Assembly (NCBI GenBank): GCA_964017125.1
Contig: OZ024908.1
Span: forward strand, 60,767,521 to 60,831,520
Reading direction: 5' to 3'
Source of the DNA: Flabesymbios commensalis
Taxonomy: Eukaryota > Annelida > Polychaeta > Terebellida > Flabelligeridae
Length of the DNA stretch: 64,000 nt
Positions 35,771-45,300 of this stretch are shown here, one piece after another; positions within the stretch are counted from its first letter, which is position 1, and each line of letters begins with the position of its first letter. Below the pieces are notes generated by a model. It was not told where the DNA came from and did not search any database. It saw only the letters and a program-made list of their open reading frames with translations. A program made the position numbers and the translations under genes.

Positions 35771-36759
35771 GTAAGCCAGGCTATCACAATGCCATGCTGA
35801 ATACAAATCAAGTAACTAGATAAATTATCCGAATATCAGAACACTATTCTGCACTGCAAAGCTCCCACCTTACTTTACAAGTGAGCAGATACTGCCTTTT
35901 AGCTTTGCAGAACATTATTATTAGTTTTTCTAATATGACTCTATTGTTGTATACAATTATATACGGGTAGACCTATATAGAAAGGTGACTAAGCCTATAT
36001 GCATCAATAATATATTGCATATTGTCGCCTCGGAGCTAAAGGATCCTATCTGCCACTCTGACGAGTGTCAGATAGGATCCTTTAGTTCCGAGGCGACGAT
36101 ATGTCTATTGGATGATAGAAAACACAAAACGTTGGTTCCATGTTGGTCCATCATCTGTGACGTTGTACCAACATTAAAACAGCACTGTATAAATCACAAA
36201 AATAAATTGTATGAATCGGATTCTGTCTTTACATTATTTATGTCGTTTTCTTCACATTGTCTAGAGTTACTCGCAAAGCTCCGCGCAAACCAGAGAGACA
36301 TCTGGTGATTGCCATGAAAATGCCGTACCTAAAAATTCAACACTAAGCGAATAATCATAATTACTGCGTAAATGATCATCCATCCATATTTCAACGGCGA
36401 CAATCAATAATTGCGATCTCCCACTGGGCAGACAAGTTTGTTGCGACAACGTCGCGTACCCAGTGTGCTGCAGCCTAGGGCGCATGGTAACTAACATAAA
36501 AGTATCTCTAAGCATCCTACTTAAAGATAATTTCTGTGAAAAATAAAAAAGAGGATCCATGATAAAGCATAAGACTTTAATTGTATCATTTTTGTTTTGT
36601 TTCAGCCCAATGCAGGAGATCAAATCAGGTGCTATCAGACTTTCCGGACTGTTGCTACGATTCGTTGCAGATCATTTCACATTCAACTACATCAAATTAA
36701 ACCCAGAAGAAAAAAGCGTTCCAGAAGAAAGTCAAAAAGAAGGCTTCCACGACCACTAG
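35325..36759 (+). CDS. predicted two-exon gene, cysteine-rich BH3-like protein, 199 aa
   Basis: Two exons (446 and 154 nt) join at ATGAG|GTAAGC and TTTGTTTCAG|CCC to exactly 200 codons including the stop. No homologue is recognised over most of the length. Residues 25-35 hold C-x-C-x4-C-x2-C and 115-132 hold C-x2-C-x11-C-x-C; PPRKRGRR at 73-80 could be a nuclear signal. Residues 161-178 contain LSGLLLRFVADHFTFNYI. LRFVADHFTFNY aligns with the BH3 core of PUMA (LRRMADDLNAQY) and BMF (LQCIADQFHRLH): hydrophobic, two residues, hydrophobic, small residue, Asp, then an aromatic. The first BH3 hydrophobic position is Ser here, with Leu one residue earlier. There is no C-terminal membrane segment. 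If real, it would bind BCL-2-like proteins and promote apoptosis; that is inference. A second ATG at codon 17 has a better Kozak context. Confidence 0.6.
35853..35911. repeat. Pal-J hairpin, internally deleted
   Basis: CTGCACTGCAAAGC with the right arm AGTGAGCAGATACTGCCTTT; inside the BH3-like gene intron. Confidence 0.75.
36019..36102. repeat. Pal-L palindrome copy 2
   Basis: 84 bp, nearly identical to 19463-19546 but inverted, judged by the loop (CCACTCTGACGAGTGT). One arm mismatch (TTAGTTCC for TTAGCTCC) and one at the end. Confidence 0.95.
36606..36759 (+). CDS. BH3-like gene exon 2, residues 149-199
   Basis: The acceptor follows a T-rich tract (TTTGTTTCAG). In the phase set by exon 1 it reads PMQEIKSGAIRLSGLLLRF then VADHFTFNYIK, and an acidic tail to TAG. 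The frame one base earlier is also open and strongly basic (RRKKRSRRKSKRR) but does not fit the exon 1 donor. Confidence 0.58.
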
Positions 36760-36864
36760 CCATGGAAGCACTGATCGGGATGTCTAAAGTGGACCGCCAC
36801 TACAAAAACGGACACACTGCTAATTATACAATAATTAGCAGACAATCAAACACCCCGGAAAACA

Positions 36865-36950
36865 AGAGACATCCAGCCAATGCTGGTTCAATGTTGGCCA
36901 GCCGTCTACGACGTCGGCCGAACATTTACTGAACAATTAGTCAACGTCAA
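36865..36950. repeat. Pal-I palindrome
   Basis: CCAGCCAATGCTGGTTCAAT around CGTCTACGACGTCGG; just after the BH3-like gene stop. Confidence 0.6.
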
Positions 36951-37880
36951 CTGGACGGATGTAACTTCATCTTTCGATGTGTTGTAGCTGAAGAGGGGGA
37001 CGGGGTTCACTTCTTCACCAAGGCCCGTGTTCTCAGATCGACTTGAACGCTATAAGTTATAAAGATATTGCCGTAACCATTTAACCGCTGGTCCCGATTA
37101 TATTCCCCTTTTTACATTTTTATTGGCACATTACATATCAGCTAAAGATAAAACGTGACGTCAATCGGCAAGACTTGAAAATAGCTTACCTCCATTTTGG
37201 CAAATCTGAATAATTTTCACCCACTTGAAGTTGTGGATCGCGTCAGCGATCTACAACTTCAAGTGGGTGAAAATTCAAATTGAATATTCCGGCGGTTAAA
37301 GGGTTAATCCACTGCACTACTTGACTTACACCGTTCAAGTGACGGAACACGGCCCCTGGTCTCCTCCCAGCATGGGGGGTCTTACACAGGCTCCGATAGC
37401 AGTTTTCACTGTAAAATTGTACGCGGAGAGGGCCTGTTAAATTCACAAACACTCCATCCCCGAATGTCCCGTAATCTCCAGCTACAACACTCACCTTTCG
37501 TGCTTTAATCTGCCTCCACTTATAATTGGACGGACAGATTTAACTTTATTTTTCGCTGTGTTGTAGCTGAAGAGGGGGGCGGGGCTCACTTTTTCACCAA
37601 GGCCCGTGTTCTCAGATCTTGAACGTTAAGTTAAAAACTCGGGAGATATTTCCTTAATCTACTGGAATACTTGACTTACACCATTCAAGTGACGGAACAC
37701 GGCCCCTGGTCTCCTCCCAGCATGGGGGGTCCCACACAGGCTCCGACGACAGTTTTTACTTTAAAATTGTACGCGGTGAGGGCCTGTCAAATTCACAAAC
37801 ACTCAATCCCAAATGTCCCGTAATCTCCAGCTACAACTACACACACCTTTCGTGCCTTAATCTGCTTCAAGTCAATTTCT
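36951..37880. repeat. tandem duplication of an unidentified ~340-bp unit
   Basis: Unit 1 (36951-37524, including TTAA-B) and unit 2 (37525-37880) share GTTGTAGCTGAAGAGGGGG, CACCAAGGCCCGTGTTCTCA, CTCCTCCCAGCATGGGGGGT and GTCCCGTAATCTCCAGCTAC at roughly 90% identity. No coding function is recognised; a minus frame is open in unit 1 only. Confidence 0.9.
37073..37307 (+). mobile_element. TTAA-B MITE copy 4, with empty-site paralogue
   Basis: GTAACCATTTAACCGCTGG to GGCGGTTAAAGGGTTAA. The neighbouring duplicate lacks it and has a single TTAA at that place (ATTTCCTTAATCTACTGG). Confidence 0.92.
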
Positions 37881-37927
37881 AATTGTCTCAGGTGGAGCAG
37901 ACGAGCAAGCTAAAATAATTCATCGGC

Positions 37928-38010
37928 TTAACCCGTACTAAATATTTTTTGTATAAACCATGGAGAACAAAGGTTTTTTTCAATTTGAAATCATCATAAA
38001 TGTTAGTAGG
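37928..38010 (-). mobile_element. TTAA-A MITE copy 9, fragment
   Basis: TTAACCCGTACTAAATATTT and ACCATGGAGAACAAAGG; the hairpin half is missing. Confidence 0.75.
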
Positions 38011-38125
38011 TTCTCAACATTCATTTCATATAATTATGTATATTACGACATTAAGAGTATTTGGTAAAAGCATGTCATGTTAGCTTCCCAATAACACGAG
38101 GCGTTGAACCAATGTTGATTAAAAG

Positions 38126-38306
38126 TTGGGCCAAAACTAAAATCAGTTATTGGAAAACAAATGTGTGTTTGAACATAAAAGACTTGGCCTCAGATTAAGA
38201 AAATATGAGTAATTTTCAACCGCTTGAAGTTGTCAGTCGCGGTAGCTAGACACAACTTCAAGTGGGTGAAATTTAAAATTGGATATCTTAGCAGGTAGAG
38301 GGTTAA
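38126..38306 (-). mobile_element. TTAA-C MITE, truncated
   Basis: CAGTTATTGG body, hairpin CGCTTGAAGTTGT...ACAACTTCAAGTGG, end GTAGAGGGTTAA. Confidence 0.8.
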
Positions 38307-38403
38307 GCCAAATAATTATTTTCGTTTCGCTCACATAAGTGATATGTATACTAGTCAAACCTTGTGCAATGTATTCTAGAGCGAATCAAAACTATTTTTA
38401 TGG

Positions 38404-38471
38404 TGCCGTGCAAAGCTAAAAGCGGTATCTGCTTACTTGTAAAGTAAGCAGATACTGCCTTTGCAGAGCAG
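38404..38471. repeat. Pal-J hairpin
   Basis: TGCCGTGCAAAGCTAAAAGC and AAGTAAGCAGATACTGCC. Confidence 0.85.
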
Positions 38472-38563
38472 TATCATCAAATCAATCACGCTGGCGTGAG
38501 TGACAAACTGCATTTATTGTACCTTGAACTCAAAGGGTTACATTTACCGAGTCACAACTCCTG

Positions 38564-38668
38564 AAAACACGACACGTTGAAACAATGATGTTTTAATGTT
38601 GGCCCAGCGTCTGCGACGCTGGCCCAACATTGAAACATCATTGTTTCAACGTGTCGTGTTGCTGGAAA
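38564..38668. repeat. Pal-I palindrome, near perfect
   Basis: Arms ACACGACACGTTGAAACAAT ... with centre GCCCAGCGTCTGCGACGCTGG; few mismatches, so probably recent. Confidence 0.92.
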
Positions 38669-38823
38669 GCGTCTACCTTGCCATGGTGTTCACATTTTCA
38701 TAGCAATGTTTAACGAGTGATTCTACTGTAAATAAATACTTTGATATTTTCATACTGATGAGTTGTCATTGTCTGGTACCGCACGGTGAAAAAACAATAT
38801 ATATCCTGACTTGGACTTAAAAC

Positions 38824-38862
38824 GTGCTAATTGTCACTTTGTAAAGTGATAATTATTAGCAC
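38824..38862. repeat. Pal-N hairpin copy 1
   Basis: GTGCTAATTGTCACTTTGTA and complement; flanked by ACTTGGACTTAAAA. Similar to 50059. Confidence 0.8.
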
Positions 38863-39213
38863 ATTTACAGTCCTAGATGACGATATATATGCGAAGTGTG
38901 TACTGAATGAAACCCTTCATAAGTATTGATGCATAATTGATATAACATAGCTTCATGGATGTAATATTCGCCGTTTTCAATGTAGGTTACTTATCAGAAC
39001 ATAAACGGCTGGTGTTCGTTATGCATAAATTGAAATATGCGATAAAATGTGATGCTCGCAAATCAATTTTCTGAATGTACCCAAGTAGATTAGGTGAAAC
39101 CAATCAATAAAAGCTCGCCACGCCCCTGAGTCATATAGGGGCGTAGAAAGCGTAATAAGATTGCTCATAATAATCTTACACATGCTCGTAGCTAGTGAGT
39201 AATCATGTTAATT

Positions 39214-39299
39214 ATGGCGTTGATCTAATGTTGTTTCAATGTTGGGCTAGCGTCGTAGAAGGTGGTCAAACATTAAAACAACATTGGATCAACGCCATG
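39214..39299. repeat. Pal-I palindrome
   Basis: ATGGCGTTGATCTAATGTTG and its near-complement, centre GCGTCGTAGAAGG. It lacks the CAGCAAACAC ends of other copies. Confidence 0.9.
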
Positions 39300-40105
39300 A
39301 TAATGAAAATACATACCAAACGAATAGTGTGACCAATTCAAATAAGCTTCCGCTGCCCTTAATGATTTTGCCCTACTTTTTTTTTTTAAAAATTGTTTGC
39401 AACGACCATTGAAAAATATGGTACTTTTTAACTTGATGATGATAATCTGCAATACCGAAGTTCAGAATTAAAATGTCACACCATAAAACAGTATCAAGCT
39501 TTTATCTGCTAAATTTTCTGTTCATTGAATTTCCCGACATTTCGATTGTCAAGATGGCTGCAGCTAGCAGTTTTTTTAAAGGATCTTTCTCTAAAAAATT
39601 TCAGATCATTATAAATCCCTACAAAAATCAAATTTGAAAGCGATCCAACAAGCAATCAAGAAATATCGCATTCACAATTTTTTTTGTGGCCATCTTGGCA
39701 AACACAATAGTAAATCTTGTTGCAAAAACAATAGGACTACATGGAGCGCATATTGTTAACATACTAGTATGTGAGAGTAAAGAAAAGTCATCACTTAAGC
39801 TTAATCAATTTGCATCAGCGCCTGCCGCTAGGAAAAATGCCAGACACTAAATATTCCAATAACAGCACGGATGATTAATTAGCACATGAGATTAAGAAGG
39901 TGGTATAGGCGAGACAAAATATAAAATACATTTATCAAACAGATGCAGAACATCGTCTGTTATTATAAGAAAGTAGAGAAAGCAAGATAAATGGGATAGT
40001 GTCGTGAAAATAGGATATAAAAGCAAAAACGCTAGAATACACATTGTTACATCTTTGAAATCTACATGATCATACATGCGTTTATTCAGAGTAAAAATAC
40101 ATTGT
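39300..40105. other. unassigned AT-rich stretch
   Basis: No gene or repeat recognised. Confidence 0.4.
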
Positions 40106-40110
40106 ATTTA

Positions 40111-40221
40111 CCCAGTGAGCACAGAGACCTTGAACCAATGTTGGACCAACGTTGGGCCGTCGTCTACGACGTCGGCCCAACATTAAACCATCATTGGTTC
40201 AATGTCTCGTGTTTGCAGGGT
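40111..40221. repeat. Pal-I palindrome
   Basis: CCCAGTGAGCACAGAGACCT to TCTCGTGTTTGCAGGG; centre GTCGTCTACGACGTC. Confidence 0.88.
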
Positions 40222-40324
40222 AACATAACACTTATTGCTTTCAGTGATCCCATACATATGTATAATTATATATATTATATATAATTATATATATATATTA
40301 TATATACCTGTATACGTGTATGTG

Positions 40325-40420
40325 CGACCCGTTCGTACAAAATGAATTTTAAGTCCTTCATTCACAGATCCTGAATCTGAATGATAGAGACAGTGGCTGA
40401 TCAGTCGTTTTAACCTTAAA
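40325..40420 (+). mobile_element. Pal-O fragment (left end only)
   Basis: GCGACCCGTTCGTACAAAAT and ACAGATCCTGAATCTG resemble the left end of the element at 22050. Confidence 0.45.
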
Positions 40421-40771
40421 TTTAATTATACATGCACCTGTATGGTGTAAAGAAACGTTATAAAGTGAAGGTGACCTTGTATGTTATTATTACTTAGAGC
40501 AGTGCATTTACCTTTAAAAAAATGTGTCACACAACTGTCTGGTATGACTAGCTCCAAAGACAAACTCTGATAAATGTTTAGTCTGGAATTGTGTCATTTA
40601 AAAAAGGAGCTTTGAAGGTATTTAGCAAAATGTCTTTAAAACGAACACAAAAACTGGATTACAAGTAATTGAACAAAGTCATTAATTATTTATCATGTTC
40701 ATTTACTACCTTTAGTAAATATGACATTTAGTTGTATGACAGCTCTAAATAGGATTGCCTGACTTGGACTT

Positions 40772-41007
40772 CCCCCTTACAAGGCTGAAATATTTTGTAT
40801 AAACAATGGAGACCAAAGGGTTTTTCTAAATTTGAAATCATCATGAATGTTTTAGTTTTTTCCCCTTTATTTGAATACCTTTGTTATGGAGATACGTCCA
40901 TTATATTTTTTTTAAATTCTTTTAGCGTGGGGACAGTCTTTATATGCCAGAATCTGCCGTTTTTAGGCTTAACGGGACCTAACGTCGCTGTCAAACGGTT
41001 TCGTTAA
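40772..41007 (-). mobile_element. TTAA-A MITE copy 10, old
   Basis: CAATGGAGACCAAAGGGTTT and a broken hairpin (GCCAGAATCTGCCG); the right end is near CGTTAAGG. Confidence 0.75.
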
Positions 41008-41341
41008 GGGGTTCAGCATCGTTTGTCAATGTCGTGAAATCAGGTCACATAAGGTACTTATATCTCGGTGAGGTACAATAAGTGTTAACCCTGTCAGCAT
41101 GCGGATATTTCATATTTCACTTAGTGACACTTACTCTATCATACTTATATATTTTGTAAAAAATACGTTGACATAAGAATTGTGATAGCAATTCTCACCA
41201 ATCTCAAGATGGCTAGAAATGAAATAGGTGATAGGGATTCCGTGGGGGGTAAAAACAAAGTAGTTCAATGTCTTTTGTTTGCTGAGATGAATGCTAGCTC
41301 CTACTTTACTTCAGTGCCAGCTGCAATGCAAACTAGCAGTA

Positions 41342-41451
41342 ACCCAGCAAACACAAAATGTTTGTATAGCATTTGTACAATGTTGGTCCAACGTCTTCGA
41401 CGTTGGAACAACATTGTACAAACGTTATACAAATGTTTTCTGTTTACTCGG
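41342..41451. repeat. Pal-H palindrome copy 7
   Basis: ACCCAGCAAACACAAAATGT to TGTTTTCTGTTTACTCGG; centre CGTCTTCGACG. Confidence 0.88.
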
Positions 41452-41729
41452 TTTTGATATTATTGTCATCATCAAGCACTGACATTATATGCCAATGGTG
41501 GGCTGACATAGCATCTGAAAAGGTTATTTTAACACCACACAGACATAGTGCTGTTGAATGATCTATAGGCGGTGCCATGTCAGTGAGCTGGCTGCTGAGG
41601 ACCACAATGGGCACATCCCTGATCACCAGGTGGCACTGACATCACCGGTTGCTGGTACATTCCATTGCCACCAGGGCCAGTATTCTCGTACAAGTTATGA
41701 TATATAGTAGACTTCGGATTGATTGAGAT

Positions 41730-41799
41730 GGCTGCACAGCCAAAAGGCAGTATCTGCTTACTTTACAAAAAAGCAGATACTGTTTTTGGCTCTGCACAC
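41730..41799. repeat. Pal-J hairpin
   Basis: GCTGCACAGCCAAAAGGCAG to ACTGTTTTTGGCTCTGCAC. Confidence 0.88.
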
Positions 41800-41853
41800 A
41801 TACCAATACATCAACATGACAATACCCATTGATCACACAATGTTTTATCAATG

Positions 41854-42101
41854 TTTAGCCCTCTAACTGCCGGTCACGATTATTTTTGTTTCTTCGCATT
41901 TTTTATTAGTATATTAAATACCAGCTTTTTAACTTGTTAAAGATAAAATGTGACACCAACAGCAAAATTTCAAAATTGTAGACCTTAATTTTGTCAAATC
42001 TGAATAATTTTCACTCACTTGAAGTTGTGAATCGCATCAGCGAGACACAACTTCAAGGGAGTGAAAATTTCAATTAAATAACTTAGCGGTTGAAGGGTTA
42101 A
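41854..42101 (+). mobile_element. TTAA-B MITE copy 5, just past the INTS14 stop
   Basis: TTTAGCCCTCTAACTGCCGG to GCGGTTGAAGGGTTAA, 70 bp downstream of the INTS14 stop. It probably overlaps that gene's 3' UTR. Confidence 0.88.
41902..41907 (-). promoter_or_regulatory. possible INTS14 poly(A) signal inside a MITE
   Basis: AATAAA on the minus strand, about 265 nt past the INTS14 stop and inside MITE TTAA-B copy 5. I saw no other AATAAA between it and the stop. Use by the gene is inference. Confidence 0.3.
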
Positions 42102-42171
42102 ACAATGTCATTGATGTTGACTCAACATCGAAACAATGTTGAATACTGATGATTGCCGATTCAGATACACT

Positions 42172-42396
42172 TCAGTCACCACTTGAGAAGTTAGTCCTTA
42201 GAGGCATGATATTTTGTGAGAAGACAAAGGAGCCTTTTGTTTTCAGTACATTGGCGGCATGAGTGAGTTGTAAAGCTGCATCAGGATGAGCGTTTCCAGG
42301 TAGCATTGTGCATTCACGCTCCAAAAGCTGAGAGACAGCCTCCAACAGATCAACAAATCCAAATGATATGGCGGCACGTCTCACACGATTCAACTC
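42172..42396 (-). CDS. INTS14: INTS14 exon 9, residues 434-507 and stop
   Basis: Acceptor TTATAG|GAG. It encodes ELNRVRRAAISFGFVDLLEA, LLERECTMLPGNAHPDAA, LQLTHAANVLK and PLRTNFSSGD, then TGA. This is the conserved C-terminal helical end of the family. Confidence 0.95.
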   Translation of the reverse strand, partial: ELNRVRRAAISFGFVDLLEAVSQLLERECTMLPGNAHPDAALQLTHAANVLKTKGSFVFSQNIMPLRTNFSSGD

Positions 42397-45300
42397 CTAT
42401 AAAAAAGTCGTTATCATTCTAAATACATAATAGAGAGGGACATGTATTAAAAAAAAACTATAGTACATTATATATTTAACACTTGTGCTGCGGGGACTGC
42501 ATATATGGACGCCTTTATGCACAACTGAGCTAACCCTCAAAAATGTAAAAAAGAGTTAAGTGTGCCAAGTGATAGACATTATGAATAGCCTTTATTTAAA
42601 AATTAACCGGAAGTCCAAATTGCATCCAACACAACATCTGGTGGCACGAACAAAAACAGTACATGTAAAATCCCAAAGTTGATTTATGCACAACTGGACC
42701 AACCCACACATGTATTTATTCCACCAGCCTCACAGTCCCCGTGATTTCACATAAGCTATAAATGTTACACGTATTTTACTAAAGACATGTCACAGCTAGA
42801 TCTACAGAAGATATAGATAACCTGTAATATGCTTATTGATGTATTTTATCATATTTTCGTTAAATTGACAATAAAAGTGGCTTGGTCCACTTGTGCATAA
42901 ATCAAAATGTTTAAAATCGATTTATGCTTAATATTGTAAATTGTCTACATATATTTGTATTTGTTTAATTTACAATAAATGTGGGTTGGTCCAGTTGTGC
43001 ATAAAGCAAAATGGTCATTCTTATTTATGCACAACTGGACCACAGCTTGTTTTAGGCGGTGAGGCTCGAAACCGGAGGTATCTGAAGATGTGCATAATTT
43101 CCATGAATTGAGAATGTCGTGTGTTAGTTTAACTCAATATTTTGCTCATTCGTTTTCTTGAATTTACAGTAGATCATAAACTTCAGCTGCATTTACCTCA
43201 AAACGAAATTTTTGGGGTTGGTCCAGTTGTGCATAAAGGCGTAAATATACGGTTTTAAGCAAATGTAGACTAAATAAAATACCACTAAAATTTGCAACAT
43301 ATCGTTCGGTAGATGCTCAATTAATCAAATAATTTCGTTTGGAAGATATCCATTTTTCATGAAAAATATTATTGTTCCTGCATTTGAAGCTGATATTTGC
43401 GTCAGGAATTCCAGCTTCAAATGAATGAGAAATACTCACAAACAATTCAGCAGCACAAAGGTTATATACTGATTCATACAAAAACAAGCGGACATTTTGC
43501 AATGTTGCTGATATATATGCCACTCAATATTCTAGAGGATGGTAAACTTTGGTTATCATGAAAAGTATAGAAATAATTACAGGACTGTATGCTTGAAACA
43601 AAATCCCTTCATCAATGACAAAAATTGCATTTGGTGTTCATGCAAAATGAATAGTGTGAATTGTTGCATGATTAGCCCTTGAAGCACTGAAGAATTCAAT
43701 TTAAATTTTCATTCCTGCAAAATTGTGTCTTGCTCACGCGATCCACAACTTCAAGTGACAAAAAATTACATGAAATTGTGAAATTTAGGTAACAAATTAT
43801 TATAGTCAGAGATGTGAGATGTACTCAATTTTAAACATTGCGTACAGAAGTGCTAAAAAAACACAGAAATAATACTGTAGTCGACATTAGAGCTCTAAGG
43901 GCTAATTAGCATCATGTATCATTGGCAGAATAAGCATAAATTTTTACACATGTATGTAGAATTTACGGTGCTGAATTATGAAATCTATTGACAGCATAAA
44001 TTAGCAAGAGAGCGGACACTTACAACATTCAAGGCCCATATAGCCAGTCACACAAAAAAGTCATATATGTACTACAAGACATGGAAAAAAATCAGATCTT
44101 CTCCACATCCTGACTTACTACACTTTTAATACGCACTAATTACATAGTTTAAAATCATGTTTCGTTTTAAAGGTAACCCGGAAGGTACACCACTGGTAAT
44201 GTAGATATGATAACATACATCAAGTATTTTCCCAGATATGACTCAGAACACAACAGACAAAAACACACAACTGGTTCAGATTATTGAAAGTTGACCAAAA
44301 TACAGTAACCACAAAAGGCATACATGTATCTAGATCCTATGAGGTTCATTTGTACCAAGTAAAGTCAAAAACACTAAACAGGGTGAAAATACAGTAGTGA
44401 AAGTAAACGAAAGCAAAGTAACCCCAAATTTGGTTGCAATTCATGAAATAATTTCAAAGATTTTTAAAGCCAAGAAAATAAGTCAAAAACACGAAACTGG
44501 GCCAAAGTACAATAATAGGCGCATACCAAAATTCAGTAAACCCAAAAAAGCACAATTGCCCTGCCTAAGTCTTCATGGTGTGGGATTATATGCATATGGC
44601 ATCGTTGGGAATGCGAGATGGGCTCATCTCAGCACAAGTCACCACATTAAGGCCGAGCCTTTAGGCGTCGGGTTTCTGTGGTGACAAGTGCCGAGATGTA
44701 CTCATTTCACCGTACCCAAAGATACAGTCCGTATTTTTTGTACGAATATCTGTCTGAAGCGGCAAAATCAAAATTAGCAGTGAAGCGTATTGGAGAGTGT
44801 GAGATGGGCTGATCTCACTATACGTCTCATAGTGAAAGCCAACAGCATGAGTGCGAGAATTACATGTACCGGTATCCGCTAAGTGATTGAAGAGTAGAAA
44901 GCGTTACAGCCCTCCATACCAGATGAACGGCCAGACGGGAATTGTACCAACATAATCCCCCGCCCAGATCAACTGGTCAGGGTACAAGAATGATATAAGA
45001 AAAACAGTTAACAAAACATTAACTAATTACCTTATAAAATTGTTGCATTTTTTCAGGCAGTTTTCTAGCATTTCTTAACACTTTTTGTATATCCGCCTGA
45101 AAGTATTAAAATATAATTATGTGTTGTTTTATTAGTAATTTCAAAGAGGTATTTAGCAGATGCAGATATTATTCCAACTGATGTTTTGTCCTGACATCAG
45201 TGTTGAACGTTGACATTGACAATCATAAGGTGAGTTTGCATGCAAACTGATCTTGGTTAAATTCATTGGACTGCCACAAAAATATTGCAACATATCTCCA

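Larger units (their letters stand above)
35771..36605 (+). other. intron of the BH3-like gene
   Basis: 835-bp intron with GT and AG ends. It contains a Pal-J hairpin (35853-35911), the Pal-L palindrome (36019-36102) and a partial Pal-I repeat (about 36125-36190). Confidence 0.5.

Noticed and set aside
35350-35811. 153-codon minus-strand open frame opposite the BH3-like exon 1
   Set aside because: It mirrors the plus-strand exon, lacks recognisable domains, and the plus strand has matching splice sites.
37243-37494. 83-codon minus open frame in the tandem duplication
   Set aside because: The second unit of the duplication does not keep this frame open, and it runs into the TTAA-B hairpin.
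44397-44684. 95-codon plus frame inside INTS14 intron 8
   Set aside because: Antisense to the gene, Lys/Asn-rich from AT composition, no domain recognised.
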